Part shown: piece after piece, positions 45,893 to 55,533 of the stretch
Layout: each line of letters begins with the position of its first letter
How positions within the stretch are numbered: the first letter of the stretch is position 1
Origin: Siphonodentalium dalli
Taxonomy: Eukaryota > Mollusca > Scaphopoda > Gadilida > Siphonodentaliidae
Reading direction: 5' to 3'
NCBI GenBank assembly: GCA_032622095.1
Contig: CP136068.1
Span: 150,857,365-150,921,364 of the forward strand
Length of the DNA: 64,000 nt
Position numbers and translations under genes: made by a program
Notes under the pieces: generated by a model
What the model saw: only the letters and a program-made list of their open reading frames with translations
What the model was told of the DNA's origin: nothing
Databases searched by the model: none

Positions 45893-47596
45893 TTACGAAA
45901 GATCTAGTTTTGGCTTTCCATCAGTAAAATAGAGTATTGGATTCCCAGCCACTAGATATTTACTGAATTTTTCTTGCCAACCGTGATCTACTGTATATTG
46001 ATGAAAGTATTCCACATGATCATGCATGATTTTTGAAAAAAGAAAATAGATGTCAATAATTTTCTGTTTTTTCAGACAGAAATTTCTTCGCTTCCATACA
46101 GCTAACCTGTATGAACTATACATTAAATTCAGGAAATGATAGTTTGGTGAGATTGAAAATTTATCCTGCCCAAACAAAATATACTTCTCGAATTCCTTGT
46201 CTGACACTGCTTTGTTATCATGATGCATTATATCTATAAGGCGCTTAAATTTCCATTTAAAATTTGTCAGACAAGGACAAGACTGAAAAATATGTTGTAT
46301 ATTTTCTACCTCTGAGTGGCATATTTTACACAGGCTGCTGTCTATTTTCCCAATTTTTTTCTGCTTTTCTAGTGTGAACACGGTATTATGGTAAATTTTG
46401 AAATCCAAAAATTTCATTTCGCATGATTTGATTGGTAAGTAAACTATCTCCCATTTAAGTTTATCTATAACTATTGAGCTGTGCGCAAACAATTTCATCC
46501 AATGCTGTTCTCCTGTGGGAATTTGGAAATGTTTTTCTCTCATTAGATCATATGCTATTTTTGTTGATATATTTTGTACTTCTGAAAAATTTCCACTTGA
46601 GTGTGGGTATTTTAAATTTGTATCGTTACTTTCCAGTTCTGCCAGCGATGATTGGGAGATAGTTTCATACCAACCACTTGGTAACGCTGTCAGGATGATC
46701 CTGTATTGAGTGGTGACTTGGCTGCATGTGCACTGGTCTGAACCGCATACTAAATCATGGATGGAGCTTAATGGCAAAAATCCTGGTATGTATTCATAAA
46801 TAATGTCTTTGATTCTTGTTATACCCGCATGTACACAATTTTCAAACCACAATGTTTTATTTATGAATTTGATCATGCTATTATCAAAAAGGCATAAATG
46901 GTGTATATCTTTATCAGGATATTGCATTTCCCCATTGTTCCTGTTAATCTTATTCCATGCATAAAGTATTTCTTGGTAGAAGTTTGGCATTGTCTTGAGC
47001 AACTTTTTATCAATATCTTGATAGAATATGCCTTTATTCAGTTGTAAATCTTTATAATTTTGAAAATGGTACTCCATAAAGACAACCCATGGAAATTTAC
47101 TTTGATTGTATCGCTTAACCCATTTCAATCTCATTGCATCTCTTTTCAGGATAATATCTGCCAAATTAAGTCCACCATCCATGATTTTTCCAATAGCTGT
47201 TGTGTACTTTATGACATTGTAATCACTGCCCCATAAATAATGTAAGCACAATGATTTGATTTTGTTCACATACAAATCTGGTATACATAAAACATTTAAT
47301 GGGTACCACATTGTAGACAATAGGAGACTGTTGATCACCAAGCTCTTCCCTTGAGAGGTCAAATTTCTTCCTCGCCAGAAATATAGTGTGTTTGATATTT
47401 TTTGTACTTTTTTCGACCAATTTAGTGTTTCGCATTCCTTTTTGTCTGGGCCAAGATAAATCCCTAGTATTTCTATGCTCTTGTTGATACATTGCAAAGG
47501 GAGGTCTCTGTTGTCCCTATGTTTTGACGCTCCCAAGGGAAGAATTTGTGATTTCTGCATATTAATTACAGCACATGATCCTTTAGAATAAGAATT
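45893..47596 (-). CDS. LINE ORF2, C-terminal part (after a frameshift)
   Basis: Continues reverse transcriptase in the next frame: NMQKSQILPLGASKHRDNRD, then ILGIYLGP, the thumb region FWRGRNLTSQGKSLVINSLL and a long C-terminal domain. Near the end is a zinc finger of form CX2CX8HX4C (CKICHSEVENIQHIFQSC). The first Met, at 47560, is internal; translation would have come from the upstream frame. The rest of this frame is open to its stop at 45893. Confidence 0.9.
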   Translation of the reverse strand, partial: NSYSKGSCAVINMQKSQILPLGASKHRDNRDLPLQCINKSIEILGIYLGPDKKECETLNWSKKVQKISNTLYFWRGRNLTSQGKSLVINSLLLSTMWYPLNVLCIPDLYVNKIKSLCLHYLWGSDYNVIKYTTAIGKIMDGGLNLADIILKRDAMRLKWVKRYNQSKFPWVVFMEYHFQNYKDLQLNKGIFYQDIDKKLLKTMPNFYQEILYAWNKINRNNGEMQYPDKDIHHLCLFDNSMIKFINKTLWFENCVHAGITRIKDIIYEYIPGFLPLSSIHDLVCGSDQCTCSQVTTQYRIILTALPSGWYETISQSSLAELESNDTNLKYPHSSGNFSEVQNISTKIAYDLMREKHFQIPTGEQHWMKLFAHSSIVIDKLKWEIVYLPIKSCEMKFLDFKIYHNTVFTLEKQKKIGKIDSSLCKICHSEVENIQHIFQSCPCLTNFKWKFKRLIDIMHHDNKAVSDKEFEKYILFGQDKFSISPNYHFLNLMYSSYRLAVWKRRNFCLKKQKIIDIYFLFSKIMHDHVEYFHQYTVDHGWQEKFSKYLVAGNPILYFTDGKPKLDLS

Positions 47597-49769
47597 AAAA
47601 ACATTTCATAACTTCCTGAATAGATTTTTTGTCTGAAACAGTAATTTTGTTGTCATCTGCATGTTGGAAGATTTTGCATTCTGTATTTGTTATTGGCATT
47701 TGTATTCCTCTTATTTTCAGGTTGCTGTTTATAAGCTTGGCCAATGGCTCTGAACACAGGACATAAAGAAGTGGTGAAAGAGGACACCCTTGTCGCACGG
47801 AGGATTCGACTGCGAAAAAAGAGGATAGATGCCCATTGATCTTCAGACAGCTCCGAGCATTAGTGTACATAAGTCTAATCCGAGAAATGAACTTTTCACC
47901 AAAATTGAGTCTCTTGAGGAGATCAAAAATATACTGATGTGATATTTTATCAAATGCTTTATAAAGATCTATTTTCATGAGATAACCGGTTTTGTTCTGT
48001 TCTTCAACGTAATCGATAATGTCCCTAATGCTTGACACAGTTTCACTTAGGTCTCGGCCTGGTACGCTACATGTTTGGAAAGTTGATAGTATTGTATGCA
48101 CAACTTCTTTCAGACGATCTGACATAACTTTTGCATACAACTTCCTATCAACCCCTAAGAGTGATATAGGTCTCCAATTATCTAAGTTGGATTTATCTCC
48201 TTTTTTGTGCAGTAAAATTATTATGCCTTTCTCCATTGATCTTGAAAGGGCATTGCATACTTCCATTCTATTGAATAATGATACTACGATAGGACCTATT
48301 TTATCCCAAAATTTTAAATAGAAGTCCCTGGACAACCCATCAAGTCCTGGACTTTTGGAAGGAGCCATTGATTTGAGTGCCTTCGTCATTTCTTCTAGTG
48401 TAAATGGGCCATCCAACGTTACTTTTTGATTTTCCGTTAGCTTATCCTGCAATGAGTCTAGAAGTACTTTCTCTGCTTCTATATCAATATCATTATGTTC
48501 ATATAGCTGGCCGTAGAATTTTGTCGCATGATCTAAAATCTCGAAAATATTTTGTATTCTTTTTCCAGAATCATCTGTTAAAAACCTGACAGAATTTTTC
48601 TCTTGTCGGTAGCGTTCTAATTCGTAAAAATACTTGGAATTTTTTTCTGATTCCAAGTGATGTTTTGATTTTGACCGTATTATAGCAGCCTTACATCTGT
48701 TTTGTTCATAAATATTCAACTTACTCATAATATCCTCTATTTTATATATATTTTGATATTCTTTTGGCCTTCCGCATTCGATACTTAGTTGCTTTTGTAA
48801 AGAAAATTCCTCTCGTCTTTCTTCTCTTGACATATTTTGGGAATGTGAGATTGCTAATTTCTTTACTTTGTATTTGAAATTATCCCACCAAATCAATGGC
48901 TCACTTTCAAACAGAGGACATTCTAATGAAACACTGAGAAGCTTATGTATTACATCTACGAACATATTGTCGCTTAGCAATCGATCATTGAAGACCCAAA
49001 CTCCAGGACCTTTTTCAAGCTTATCTAAGTTTATATTGGCTGAAAGAATAGCATGGTCACTCAAAGTATTATAATATATAAACGAGTATTGCACATATTC
49101 TGCGATATTTTTATCACAAAATATGTAGTCGATCCTACTTTGCTGCAAGAGACCATTGGTGATGTGATGCCATGTGAATTGTTTTTTATCGTAATTTTTC
49201 ATGCGCCATATATCTACTAGTTTCCTGTCGTCTATTATCATATTAAAAGTATTTGAAGTTTTATCTGGAATGGCATTATGGCGATCGATTCCATTTAACA
49301 CCGTGTTGAAATCTCCTAGAACAATGTTATTGGAAAACTGTTTTAGATATTTGTTTAACTCTTTCAAAAAGTTTACCTTTGGTGTGTATGCATTTGGGAC
49401 ATAAACATTATGTATATTGTAAATTTGGTCTTCAATCTGCATTTCTATATGCAAATGTCTACCTTCAATATCTGCGTACTTCACTTTAAAATAATGTTTA
49501 TACTTTTTAGTAACAAGAAAGGCCACCCCTCTTGACTGACTACCATAATTATTGTAAACAATTTCTCCAGGCCATAAATGTTTGTACATTTTTATGAAAT
49601 CAGTATCCCAATGAGTCTCTTGCAGTGCAATAAGATCAAATCGTTTGTAGCTACATAGCTCAAAGACATTTTTAATTTCTTCTATACTTCTTAGACCGTT
49701 CACATTATATGTTGACAACAGTGCCATTATAAGGCACAAAGAAGAATATATTGTAACTTTTATATCCAT
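47595..49769 (-). CDS. LINE ORF2, endonuclease and reverse transcriptase
   Basis: 724 codons. The endonuclease lies at about residues 15-245: STYNVNGLRS, catalytic Glu51 in ALQETHW, GDFNTVLNG, SRIDYIFC, SDHAILSANI. The reverse transcriptase lies from about residue 430: RPISLLGVDRKLYAKVMSDR, YLMKIDLYKAFDKIS, RQGCPLSPLLY and the active site ADD at 704-706 (FQHADDNKITV). A stop follows at once because of one extra base in a five-base A/T run at 47597-47601. The ATG overlaps the ORF1 stop (TAATG); a second Met at residue 15 would also give a complete endonuclease. Confidence 0.93.
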   Translation of the reverse strand: MDIKVTIYSSLCLIMALLSTYNVNGLRSIEEIKNVFELCSYKRFDLIALQETHWDTDFIKMYKHLWPGEIVYNNYGSQSRGVAFLVTKKYKHYFKVKYADIEGRHLHIEMQIEDQIYNIHNVYVPNAYTPKVNFLKELNKYLKQFSNNIVLGDFNTVLNGIDRHNAIPDKTSNTFNMIIDDRKLVDIWRMKNYDKKQFTWHHITNGLLQQSRIDYIFCDKNIAEYVQYSFIYYNTLSDHAILSANINLDKLEKGPGVWVFNDRLLSDNMFVDVIHKLLSVSLECPLFESEPLIWWDNFKYKVKKLAISHSQNMSREERREEFSLQKQLSIECGRPKEYQNIYKIEDIMSKLNIYEQNRCKAAIIRSKSKHHLESEKNSKYFYELERYRQEKNSVRFLTDDSGKRIQNIFEILDHATKFYGQLYEHNDIDIEAEKVLLDSLQDKLTENQKVTLDGPFTLEEMTKALKSMAPSKSPGLDGLSRDFYLKFWDKIGPIVVSLFNRMEVCNALSRSMEKGIIILLHKKGDKSNLDNWRPISLLGVDRKLYAKVMSDRLKEVVHTILSTFQTCSVPGRDLSETVSSIRDIIDYVEEQNKTGYLMKIDLYKAFDKISHQYIFDLLKRLNFGEKFISRIRLMYTNARSCLKINGHLSSFFAVESSVRQGCPLSPLLYVLCSEPLAKLINSNLKIRGIQMPITNTECKIFQHADDNKITVSDKKSIQEVMKCF

Positions 49770-51226
49770 TATAATTGTTCTGTGGGGTTTTTTTTATGAA
49801 GCGATTCTGCTTTCTTGTAATTTGGAATAGGATTATACCTTGATCGTCTTTTTTCGACCATTTTTCCTCCCTGACCAGTCATCGTCTGTTCCTCTTTTTT
49901 CGTCACATCATTCACTTCCATTTCAGAGTTAGTTTCCGAGTCTCCTTGCCCTTGGCTGACCGTTGGTTGTACCACTGATACCTCCTGTGTATCCTTATCA
50001 TCGCCCACCGCTGCCTCAGTGTTTCCTCCAAGGTCAGGTTCGTTTTCACCCTCATTCAGCTCCTTCGATGAGTTATTAGAATCATTTTCCATATTTTGCT
50101 CTTTCGGTTGCTCGTTTTCCATTTTCTCTTCTATCCCTGGTGTAATATTTTCTGCCTCCTTCGGTTTGACCTTGTCTGATGTCTCGACATTAATTTCATC
50201 ACTGTCCCTATCTGACTTCTCTCCTTTTCCATCATTATTAACCTGGGCCATTTCCTTTTCATCTTCTGCATCACCCTCTTCTTCATCTATGCCTTTATCA
50301 TCAAAGAAAGAATTGACATTATCCTGATCCCTTTTGAGCATAGATTCAGCTTCTTTATGGGAAATTTGAAGATATTCCCTTAAACAAACAATTTGATCGG
50401 CAGCACCTTGTGTGAGAGGGCGACCATCTGAGTCTGTTGGGGTGCATTCACAGTCCACTTCAGGTCTTTTGCAGGATTTGCAATTCACACACTGTGCTGC
50501 TCTGTGCGAACTGAGTCCACATCGGTAACAAATAATCTTCGGACAAGTTGACGATTGATGTTCATCCGAAAAACAGATTCCGCACACTTTGACTTGACCA
50601 TTGTGAATAACGCGGAAAGATTTAACCCCATCTGCCGTGCTAAACTTCATTACTGGAGGTAACGCTTTGACTGCATCAGGGAATTTTACTCTCACATGGC
50701 GCGTCCCATCAGCGACATTTGTTCCCTTGTGATATCGCCTCTTTATTTCATCCATTTCTTTAATATCAAAGGATTTCAGTTTTTCTGTGATATCATTATC
50801 AGTGATATATGCCGGTAGGTGCATAATTGAGACAACCACTTTCTGGTTTGAAAGGAATCTTGGTTGGTAATTTGGTTTCCTGATCTCTATGGCACTTACT
50901 AGGATTTCTGCACTCTTTTGACTGCATATGGTTAAATCGAAGGCATCCTTCCCAACGGGGACACATGCCATAACTGTATCTGGCCCTATTATCTTCTCCA
51001 CATATGCAATTGTTGATGTAGCTGTAGTGGTTTTGAAATCACCTACATGCAGCCTCACTGTACAGTCTTTTTGGTAACTATCTTTTTGATTCTGATGTGC
51101 ATTGGAAGTTGATGACAAAGCTGATGCATATGAAGGTCTGTTTTGCTGGGTATTTGCAGAGGATGAACTGCTACCTGCTTCTGTAGGTTTTGGCTTTGGG
51201 TCTGGGGGGTTTTCTTTGTCGCCCAG
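49769..51226 (-). CDS. LINE ORF1, zinc-knuckle nucleic-acid-binding protein
   Basis: Open from 51226 (after two TAA codons) to the TAA at 49769-49771. Two CX2CX4HX4C knuckles are seen (CGICFSDEHQSSTC and CYRCGLSSHRAAQC), then a further Cys-rich segment (CVNCKSCKRPEVDC). They are preceded by a region that may fold as an RNA-binding domain and followed by a long acidic, Glu/Asp/Asn-rich tail. There is no in-frame ATG before the folded part: the first Met is about 50 codons after the TTG at 51118. Either the start is non-AUG or an upstream start was lost, possibly by a shift at the six-C run near 51210. It is the usual chaperone-like partner of ORF2 in L1-type ribonucleoprotein particles. Confidence 0.85.
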   Translation of the reverse strand: MGDKENPPDPKPKPTEAGSSSSSANTQQNRPSYASALSSTSNAHQNQKDSYQKDCTVRLHVGDFKTTTATSTIAYVEKIIGPDTVMACVPVGKDAFDLTICSQKSAEILVSAIEIRKPNYQPRFLSNQKVVVSIMHLPAYITDNDITEKLKSFDIKEMDEIKRRYHKGTNVADGTRHVRVKFPDAVKALPPVMKFSTADGVKSFRVIHNGQVKVCGICFSDEHQSSTCPKIICYRCGLSSHRAAQCVNCKSCKRPEVDCECTPTDSDGRPLTQGAADQIVCLREYLQISHKEAESMLKRDQDNVNSFFDDKGIDEEEGDAEDEKEMAQVNNDGKGEKSDRDSDEINVETSDKVKPKEAENITPGIEEKMENEQPKEQNMENDSNNSSKELNEGENEPDLGGNTEAAVGDDKDTQEVSVVQPTVSQGQGDSETNSEMEVNDVTKKEEQTMTGQGGKMVEKRRSRYNPIPNYKKAESLHKKNPTEQL

Positions 51227-51380
51227 TTATTAAAACGCACAAGATTACTTTGTTACATCTTGCGGTTTTCTGTAGTTATAAACTCTGATAAATTGCTTAT
51301 AATCTTCGAAAATAAAAAAATATTTCGCTTGATCAAAACAAACGTCTTTCCCGCTTCAATCGTGAACCGAAAGTCAAAAA

Positions 51381-51805
51381 AATTTCATGTGAGAGTATGA
51401 GATTATATTGGGATGGTTTTTAAGACCGCCGTTAGAACAGATCAGATCGAGATATGTTTGAACACGCTTGGGCACGTCGGTTAACAAGCGGTTACAGTTA
51501 CTGATTGTGAGTCGAGCCAGCCATTTTCACTGAAAGCCACTGTTGATTGGCGATGCACTCCACACGAGGAGTCTACACCTGGAGTTGATGTAGGTTGGCA
51601 CTCAAACACCCTCGAGACCTCGATTCCAGAGCCGTTTGCACGTCGATGTGAACAGTCATCCTCTGCACATCGCGTATTGAGCATGTGTACCAGCAAATGT
51701 GTCCTGGGTCGACAGCTTTGAAGGACATGCTCACGAGGGGGCTCGAACCTCCAACCTTGCGGTTTGGAGTCTAATGCTATACCGACTTAGCCACCGAACC
51801 CCCTA
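51381..51805 (-). repeat. LINE 5' monomer 1 with tRNA-like head
   Basis: About 425 bp. On the minus strand it begins with a tRNA-like sequence (51737-51804) and ends in ...CATGAAATTTTTT. The A box TGGCTAAGTCGG and B box GGTTCGAGCCC are both intact, and a loop CTCCAAA would give anticodon CCA, but the acceptor stem does not pair. The T run at its end could stop RNA polymerase III. Confidence 0.75.
51737..51804 (-). pseudogene. tRNA-like sequence in the LINE 5' monomer
   Basis: Reads GGGGGTTCGGTGGCTAAGTC... on the minus strand with both polymerase III boxes, but its acceptor and T stems are poorly paired. It resembles a tRNA-derived SINE head more than a working tRNA. Confidence 0.6.
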
Positions 51806-52203
51806 AAAAATTTCATGTGAGAGTATGAGATTATATTGGGATGGTTTTTAAGACCGCCATTAGAACAGATCAGATCGAGATATGTTTGAACACGCTTGGG
51901 CACGTCGGTTAACAAGCGGTTACAGTTACTTATTGTGGGTCGAGCCAGCCATTTTCACTGAAAGCCACTGTTGATTGGCGATGCACTCCACATGAGGAGT
52001 CTACACCTGGAGTTGATGTAGTTTGGCACTCAAACACCCTCGAGACCTCGATTCCACAGCCGTTTGCACGTCGATTTGAACAGTCATCCTCTGTACATCG
52101 CGTATTGAGCATGTGTGCCAGCAAATGTGTCCTGGGTCGACAGCTTTGAAGGACATGTTCACGAGGGGGCTCGAACCTCCAACCTTGCGGTTTGGAGTCT
52201 ATC
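51806..52203 (-). repeat. LINE 5' monomer 2, cut within the tRNA-like head
   Basis: A near-identical copy of monomer 1. Its outer end lies at ggtttggagtcta, inside the tRNA-like head, so the A-box half is missing. It joins directly to the interrupted tRNA-Leu gene. This is the 5' end of the inserted LINE. Confidence 0.75.
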
Positions 52204-52230
52204 CGGCTTAGACCACTCGGCCACGCTACC
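52204..52230 (-). pseudogene. tRNA-Leu-TAG: tRNA-Leu(TAG) 5' part, cut by the LINE
   Basis: Acceptor 5' strand and D arm (GGTAGCGTGGCCGAGTGGTC), continuing the gene broken at 43252. It is followed by the normal unit flank agacgataag. Confidence 0.9.
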
Positions 52231-52845
52231 AGACGATAAGTTGGCAACACACTGTCCCAAAACAATTGAGCACATGATTCCGGACAGTAATTTACTTACT
52301 TCCTTCGTTTCTACGCCCAAATTGTTACTACAATGTTCTGATCTTGTGCCTATTGTAAAAATACCAATGCAAGCGTTATAAATGCAAAATACGCTCTTTT
52401 TCGATACCATATAAGGATTCAATCAAGCAGTAACACTCTTTAATGTTTCCCCCAATTTCAAAGTCACTGCCACACAGTTGAGCATGGTTTGCCTGTTTAC
52501 TTTGATTTTTGTTTTCTTTGGGCGAAGGAAGGGGGTGTAAACTACCGCATGCACGTACATGTATGCGAGTTTATGCAGCTGAGGTTCACAGATGGTGATT
52601 GATCGACCAGACCAACGTTATCGACAAAGAGCCTCGGGGAATGCACAGTCATTTAAACTGAAAACAGAAATTCTTGAGGCCCATTCGTTTCTCGCGCCTT
52701 TTTTTTTATTCATACAGCTGAACCACACGTTATGAGTCATAAAGTGGACTTCCTTACTAAATTTGATACGTGCAAGTGAATTACCCAATCCGAACAACTC
52801 AAATAAGACAGATGCGTCGAGAAAAACTGGGGTGCAAAAACTAGT

Positions 52846-52927
52846 TGGCAGCGGTGGGATTCGAACCCACGCCTCCGAAGAGACTGGTGCCTTAAACCAG
52901 GGCCTTAGACCACTCGGCCACGCTACC
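52846..52927 (-). tRNA. tRNA-Leu-AAG: tRNA-Leu(AAG), hybrid copy
   Basis: 82 bases with a Leu-type variable arm and anticodon loop TTAAGGC. Its D arm (GAGTGG) and 5' flank (agacgataag) are those of the TAG gene, so a crossover or conversion within the gene joined the two types. Base 26 is changed (accaggg). Confidence 0.9.
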
Positions 52928-53524
52928 AGACGATAAGTTGGCAACACACTGTCCCAAAACAATTGAGCACATGATTCCAGACAGTAATTTACTTACTTCC
53001 TTCGTTTCTACGCCCAAATTGTTACTACAATGTTCTGTTCTTGTGCCTATTGTAAAAATACCAATGCAAGCGTTATAAATGCAAAATACGCTCTTTTTCG
53101 ATACCATATAATGATTCAATCAAGCAGACCAAACATATCAAACTTGTCGATGCGTCCGCGACGCAAATGTATTTTAGTGTACATTAATATATTTTGTGTT
53201 CGTTCTGGAGTGAGCTAATGACGCCAAAAAGGAGAGAGACATGCTGTCCCTACCTGATGGTCTACAATTGTGAGCAGAAAGTGCACAATTGTTTCATTTT
53301 CCCAAGATGCAAAAATAGACAAACGGCGAGATTTACATCACCCACTCGGTGGCAGATAGACGCGCGCAACGGAGTTTGCATTTGCGAGCATCTCGACCAA
53401 GATCCTGAGTGAGCAAAATTGGCGAGAAAATAAAGTTCCTGTTGACCGTTCGTTTGAGGGGGTGTCATCTTGCTGCCGCGCGGAAGTTGCTTCGAAAAAA
53501 ACGATGTAAAAACGATTTTCGTTT

Positions 53525-53606
53525 TGGCAGTGGTGGGATTCGAACCCACGCCTCCGAAGAGACTGGTGCCTAAAACCAGCGGCTTAGACCACTCGGCCAC
53601 GCTACC
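53525..53606 (-). tRNA. tRNA-Leu-TAG: tRNA-Leu(TAG), mutated copy
   Basis: Anticodon loop TTTAGGC. It shares two changes with the LINE-split copy: ggcagtgg (an acceptor mismatch) and cggctt (a D-stem mismatch). It may be non-functional. Confidence 0.85.
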
Positions 53607-54221
53607 AGACGATAAGTTGGCAACACACTGTCCCAAAACAATTGAGCACATGATTCCGGACAGTAATTTACTTACTTCCTTCGTTTCTACGCCCAAATTG
53701 TTACTACAATGTTCTGATCTTGTGCCTATTGTAAAAATACCAATGCAAGCGTTATAAATGCAAAATACGCTCTTTTTCGATACCATATAAGGATTCAATC
53801 AAGCAGTAACACTCTTTAATGTTTCCCCCAATTTCAAAGTCACTGCCAAAAAGTTGAGCATGGTTTGCCTGTTTACTTTGATTTTTGTTTTCTTTGGGCG
53901 AAGGAAGGGGGTGTAAACTACCGCATGCACGTACATGTATGCGAGTTTATGCAGCTGAGGTTCACAGGTGGTGATTGATCGACCAGACCAACGTTATCGA
54001 CAAAGAGCCTCGGGGAATGCACAGTCATTTAAACTGAAAACACAAATTCTTGAGGCCCATTCGTTTCTCGCGCCTTTTTTTGTATTCGTACAGCTGAACC
54101 ACACGTTATGAGTCATAAAGTGGACTTCCTTACTAAATTTGATACGTGCAAGTGAATTACCCAATCCGAACAACTCAAATAAGACAGATGCGTCGAGAAA
54201 AACTGGGGTGCAAAAACTAGT

Positions 54222-54303
54222 TGGCAGCGGTGGGATTCGAACCCACGCCTCCGAAGAGACTGGTGCCTTAAACCAGCGCCTTAGACCGCTCGGCCACGGT
54301 ACC
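54222..54303 (-). tRNA. tRNA-Leu-AAG: tRNA-Leu(AAG)
   Basis: Complete cloverleaf apart from an acceptor mismatch (GGTACCG instead of GGTAGCG). TTTTT terminator 3' of the gene on the minus strand. Confidence 0.93.
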
Positions 54304-54755
54304 CGATGAATTAATTTGGCAGCGCATGGTCGTTAAGTCCCGACTGACGGTTTCAGACCAAACATATCAAACTTGTCGATGCGTCCGCGACGCAAATGTA
54401 TTTTAGTGTACATTAATATATTTTGTGTTCGTTCTGGAGTGAGCTAATGACGCCAAAAAGGAGAGAGACATGCTGTCCCTACCTGATGGTCTACAATTGT
54501 GAGCAGAAAGTGCACAATTGTTTCATTTTCCCAAGATGCAAAAATAGACAAACGGCGATATTTACATCACCCACTCGGTGGCAGATTGACGCGCGCAGCG
54601 GAGTCTGCATTTGCGAGCATCTCGACCAAGATCCTGAGTGAGCGCAAAATTGGCGAGAAAATAAAGTTCCTGTTGACCGTTGGTTTGAGGGGGTGTCATA
54701 TTGCTGCCGCGCGGCAGTTGCTTCGAAAAAAACGAAGTAAAAAAGATTTTCGTTT

Positions 54756-54837
54756 TGGCAGCCGTGGGATTCGAACCCACGCCTCCGAAGAGACTGGTGC
54801 CTAAAACCAGCGCCTTAGACCACTCGGCCACGCTACC
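54756..54837 (-). tRNA. tRNA-Leu-TAG: tRNA-Leu(TAG)
   Basis: Anticodon TAG with intact A and B boxes. One T-stem/acceptor junction change (gccgtggg). TTTTTT terminator about 15 bases beyond the 3' end. Confidence 0.94.
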
Positions 54838-55451
54838 AGACGATAAGTTGGCAACACACTGTCCCAAAACAATTGAGCACATGATTCCAGACAGTAATTT
54901 ACTTACTTCCTTCGTTTCTACGCCCAAATTGTTACTACAATGTTCTGATCTTGTGCCTATTGTAAAAATACCAATGCAAGCGTTATAAATGCAAAGTACG
55001 CTCTTTTTCGATACCATATAAGGATTCAATCAAGCAGTAACACTCTTTAATGTTTCCCCCAATTTCAAAGTCACTGCCACACAGTTGAGCATGGTTTGCC
55101 TGTTTACTTAAATTTGTGTTTTCTTTGGGCGAAGGAAGGGGGTGTAAATACCGCATGCACGTACATGTATGCGAGTTTATGCAGCTGAGGTTCACAGATG
55201 GTGATTGATCGACCAGACCAACGTTATCGACAAAGAGCCTCGGGGAATGCACAGTCATTTAAACTGAAAACACAAATTCTTGAGGCCCATTCGTTTCTCG
55301 CGCCTTTTTTTTTATTCGTACAGCTGAACCACACGTTATGAGTCATAAAGTGGACTTCCTTACTAAATTTGATACGTGCAAGTGAATTACCCAATCCGAA
55401 CAACTCAAATAAGACAGATGCGTCGAGAAAAACTGGGGTGCAAAAACTAGT

Positions 55452-55533
55452 TGGCAGCGGTGGGATTCGAACCCACGCCTCCGAAGAGACTGGTGCCTTA
55501 AACCAGCGCCTTAGACCGCTCGGCCACGGTACC
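55452..55533 (-). tRNA. tRNA-Leu-AAG: tRNA-Leu(AAG)
   Basis: Anticodon AAG, with the same acceptor change GGTACCG as the copy at 54222. TTTTT terminator. Confidence 0.93.

Larger units (their letters stand above)
43253..52203 (-). mobile_element. L1/Tx1-like LINE inserted in a tRNA-Leu gene
   Basis: Minus-strand order: two 5' monomers (51381-52203), ORF1, ORF2 (one frameshift), a long 3' region and a poly(A) tail (T run at 43251-43264, with AATAAA just before it on the minus strand). The 6 bases CGGCTT occur on both sides (43247-43252 and 52204-52209) as target duplication; joining the flanks gives an uninterrupted tRNA-Leu gene as in the neighbouring units. Family-level assignment rests on a zinc-knuckle ORF1, an apurinic-type endonuclease and a C-terminal CCHC finger, typical of the L1 group including the Tx1 clade. 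Confidence 0.9.

Noticed and set aside
53194-53412. About 72-codon open frame conserved in every tRNA unit (also at 42861, 54423, 55653 and so on)
   Set aside because: Conservation follows from near-identity of the whole unit, there is no family match, and the listed start is not ATG. Frame-specific selection cannot be shown.
53262-53798. 150-178 codon minus-strand open frames in the tRNA units
   Set aside because: They read straight through the tRNA-Leu gene and spacer, and indels between units break them.
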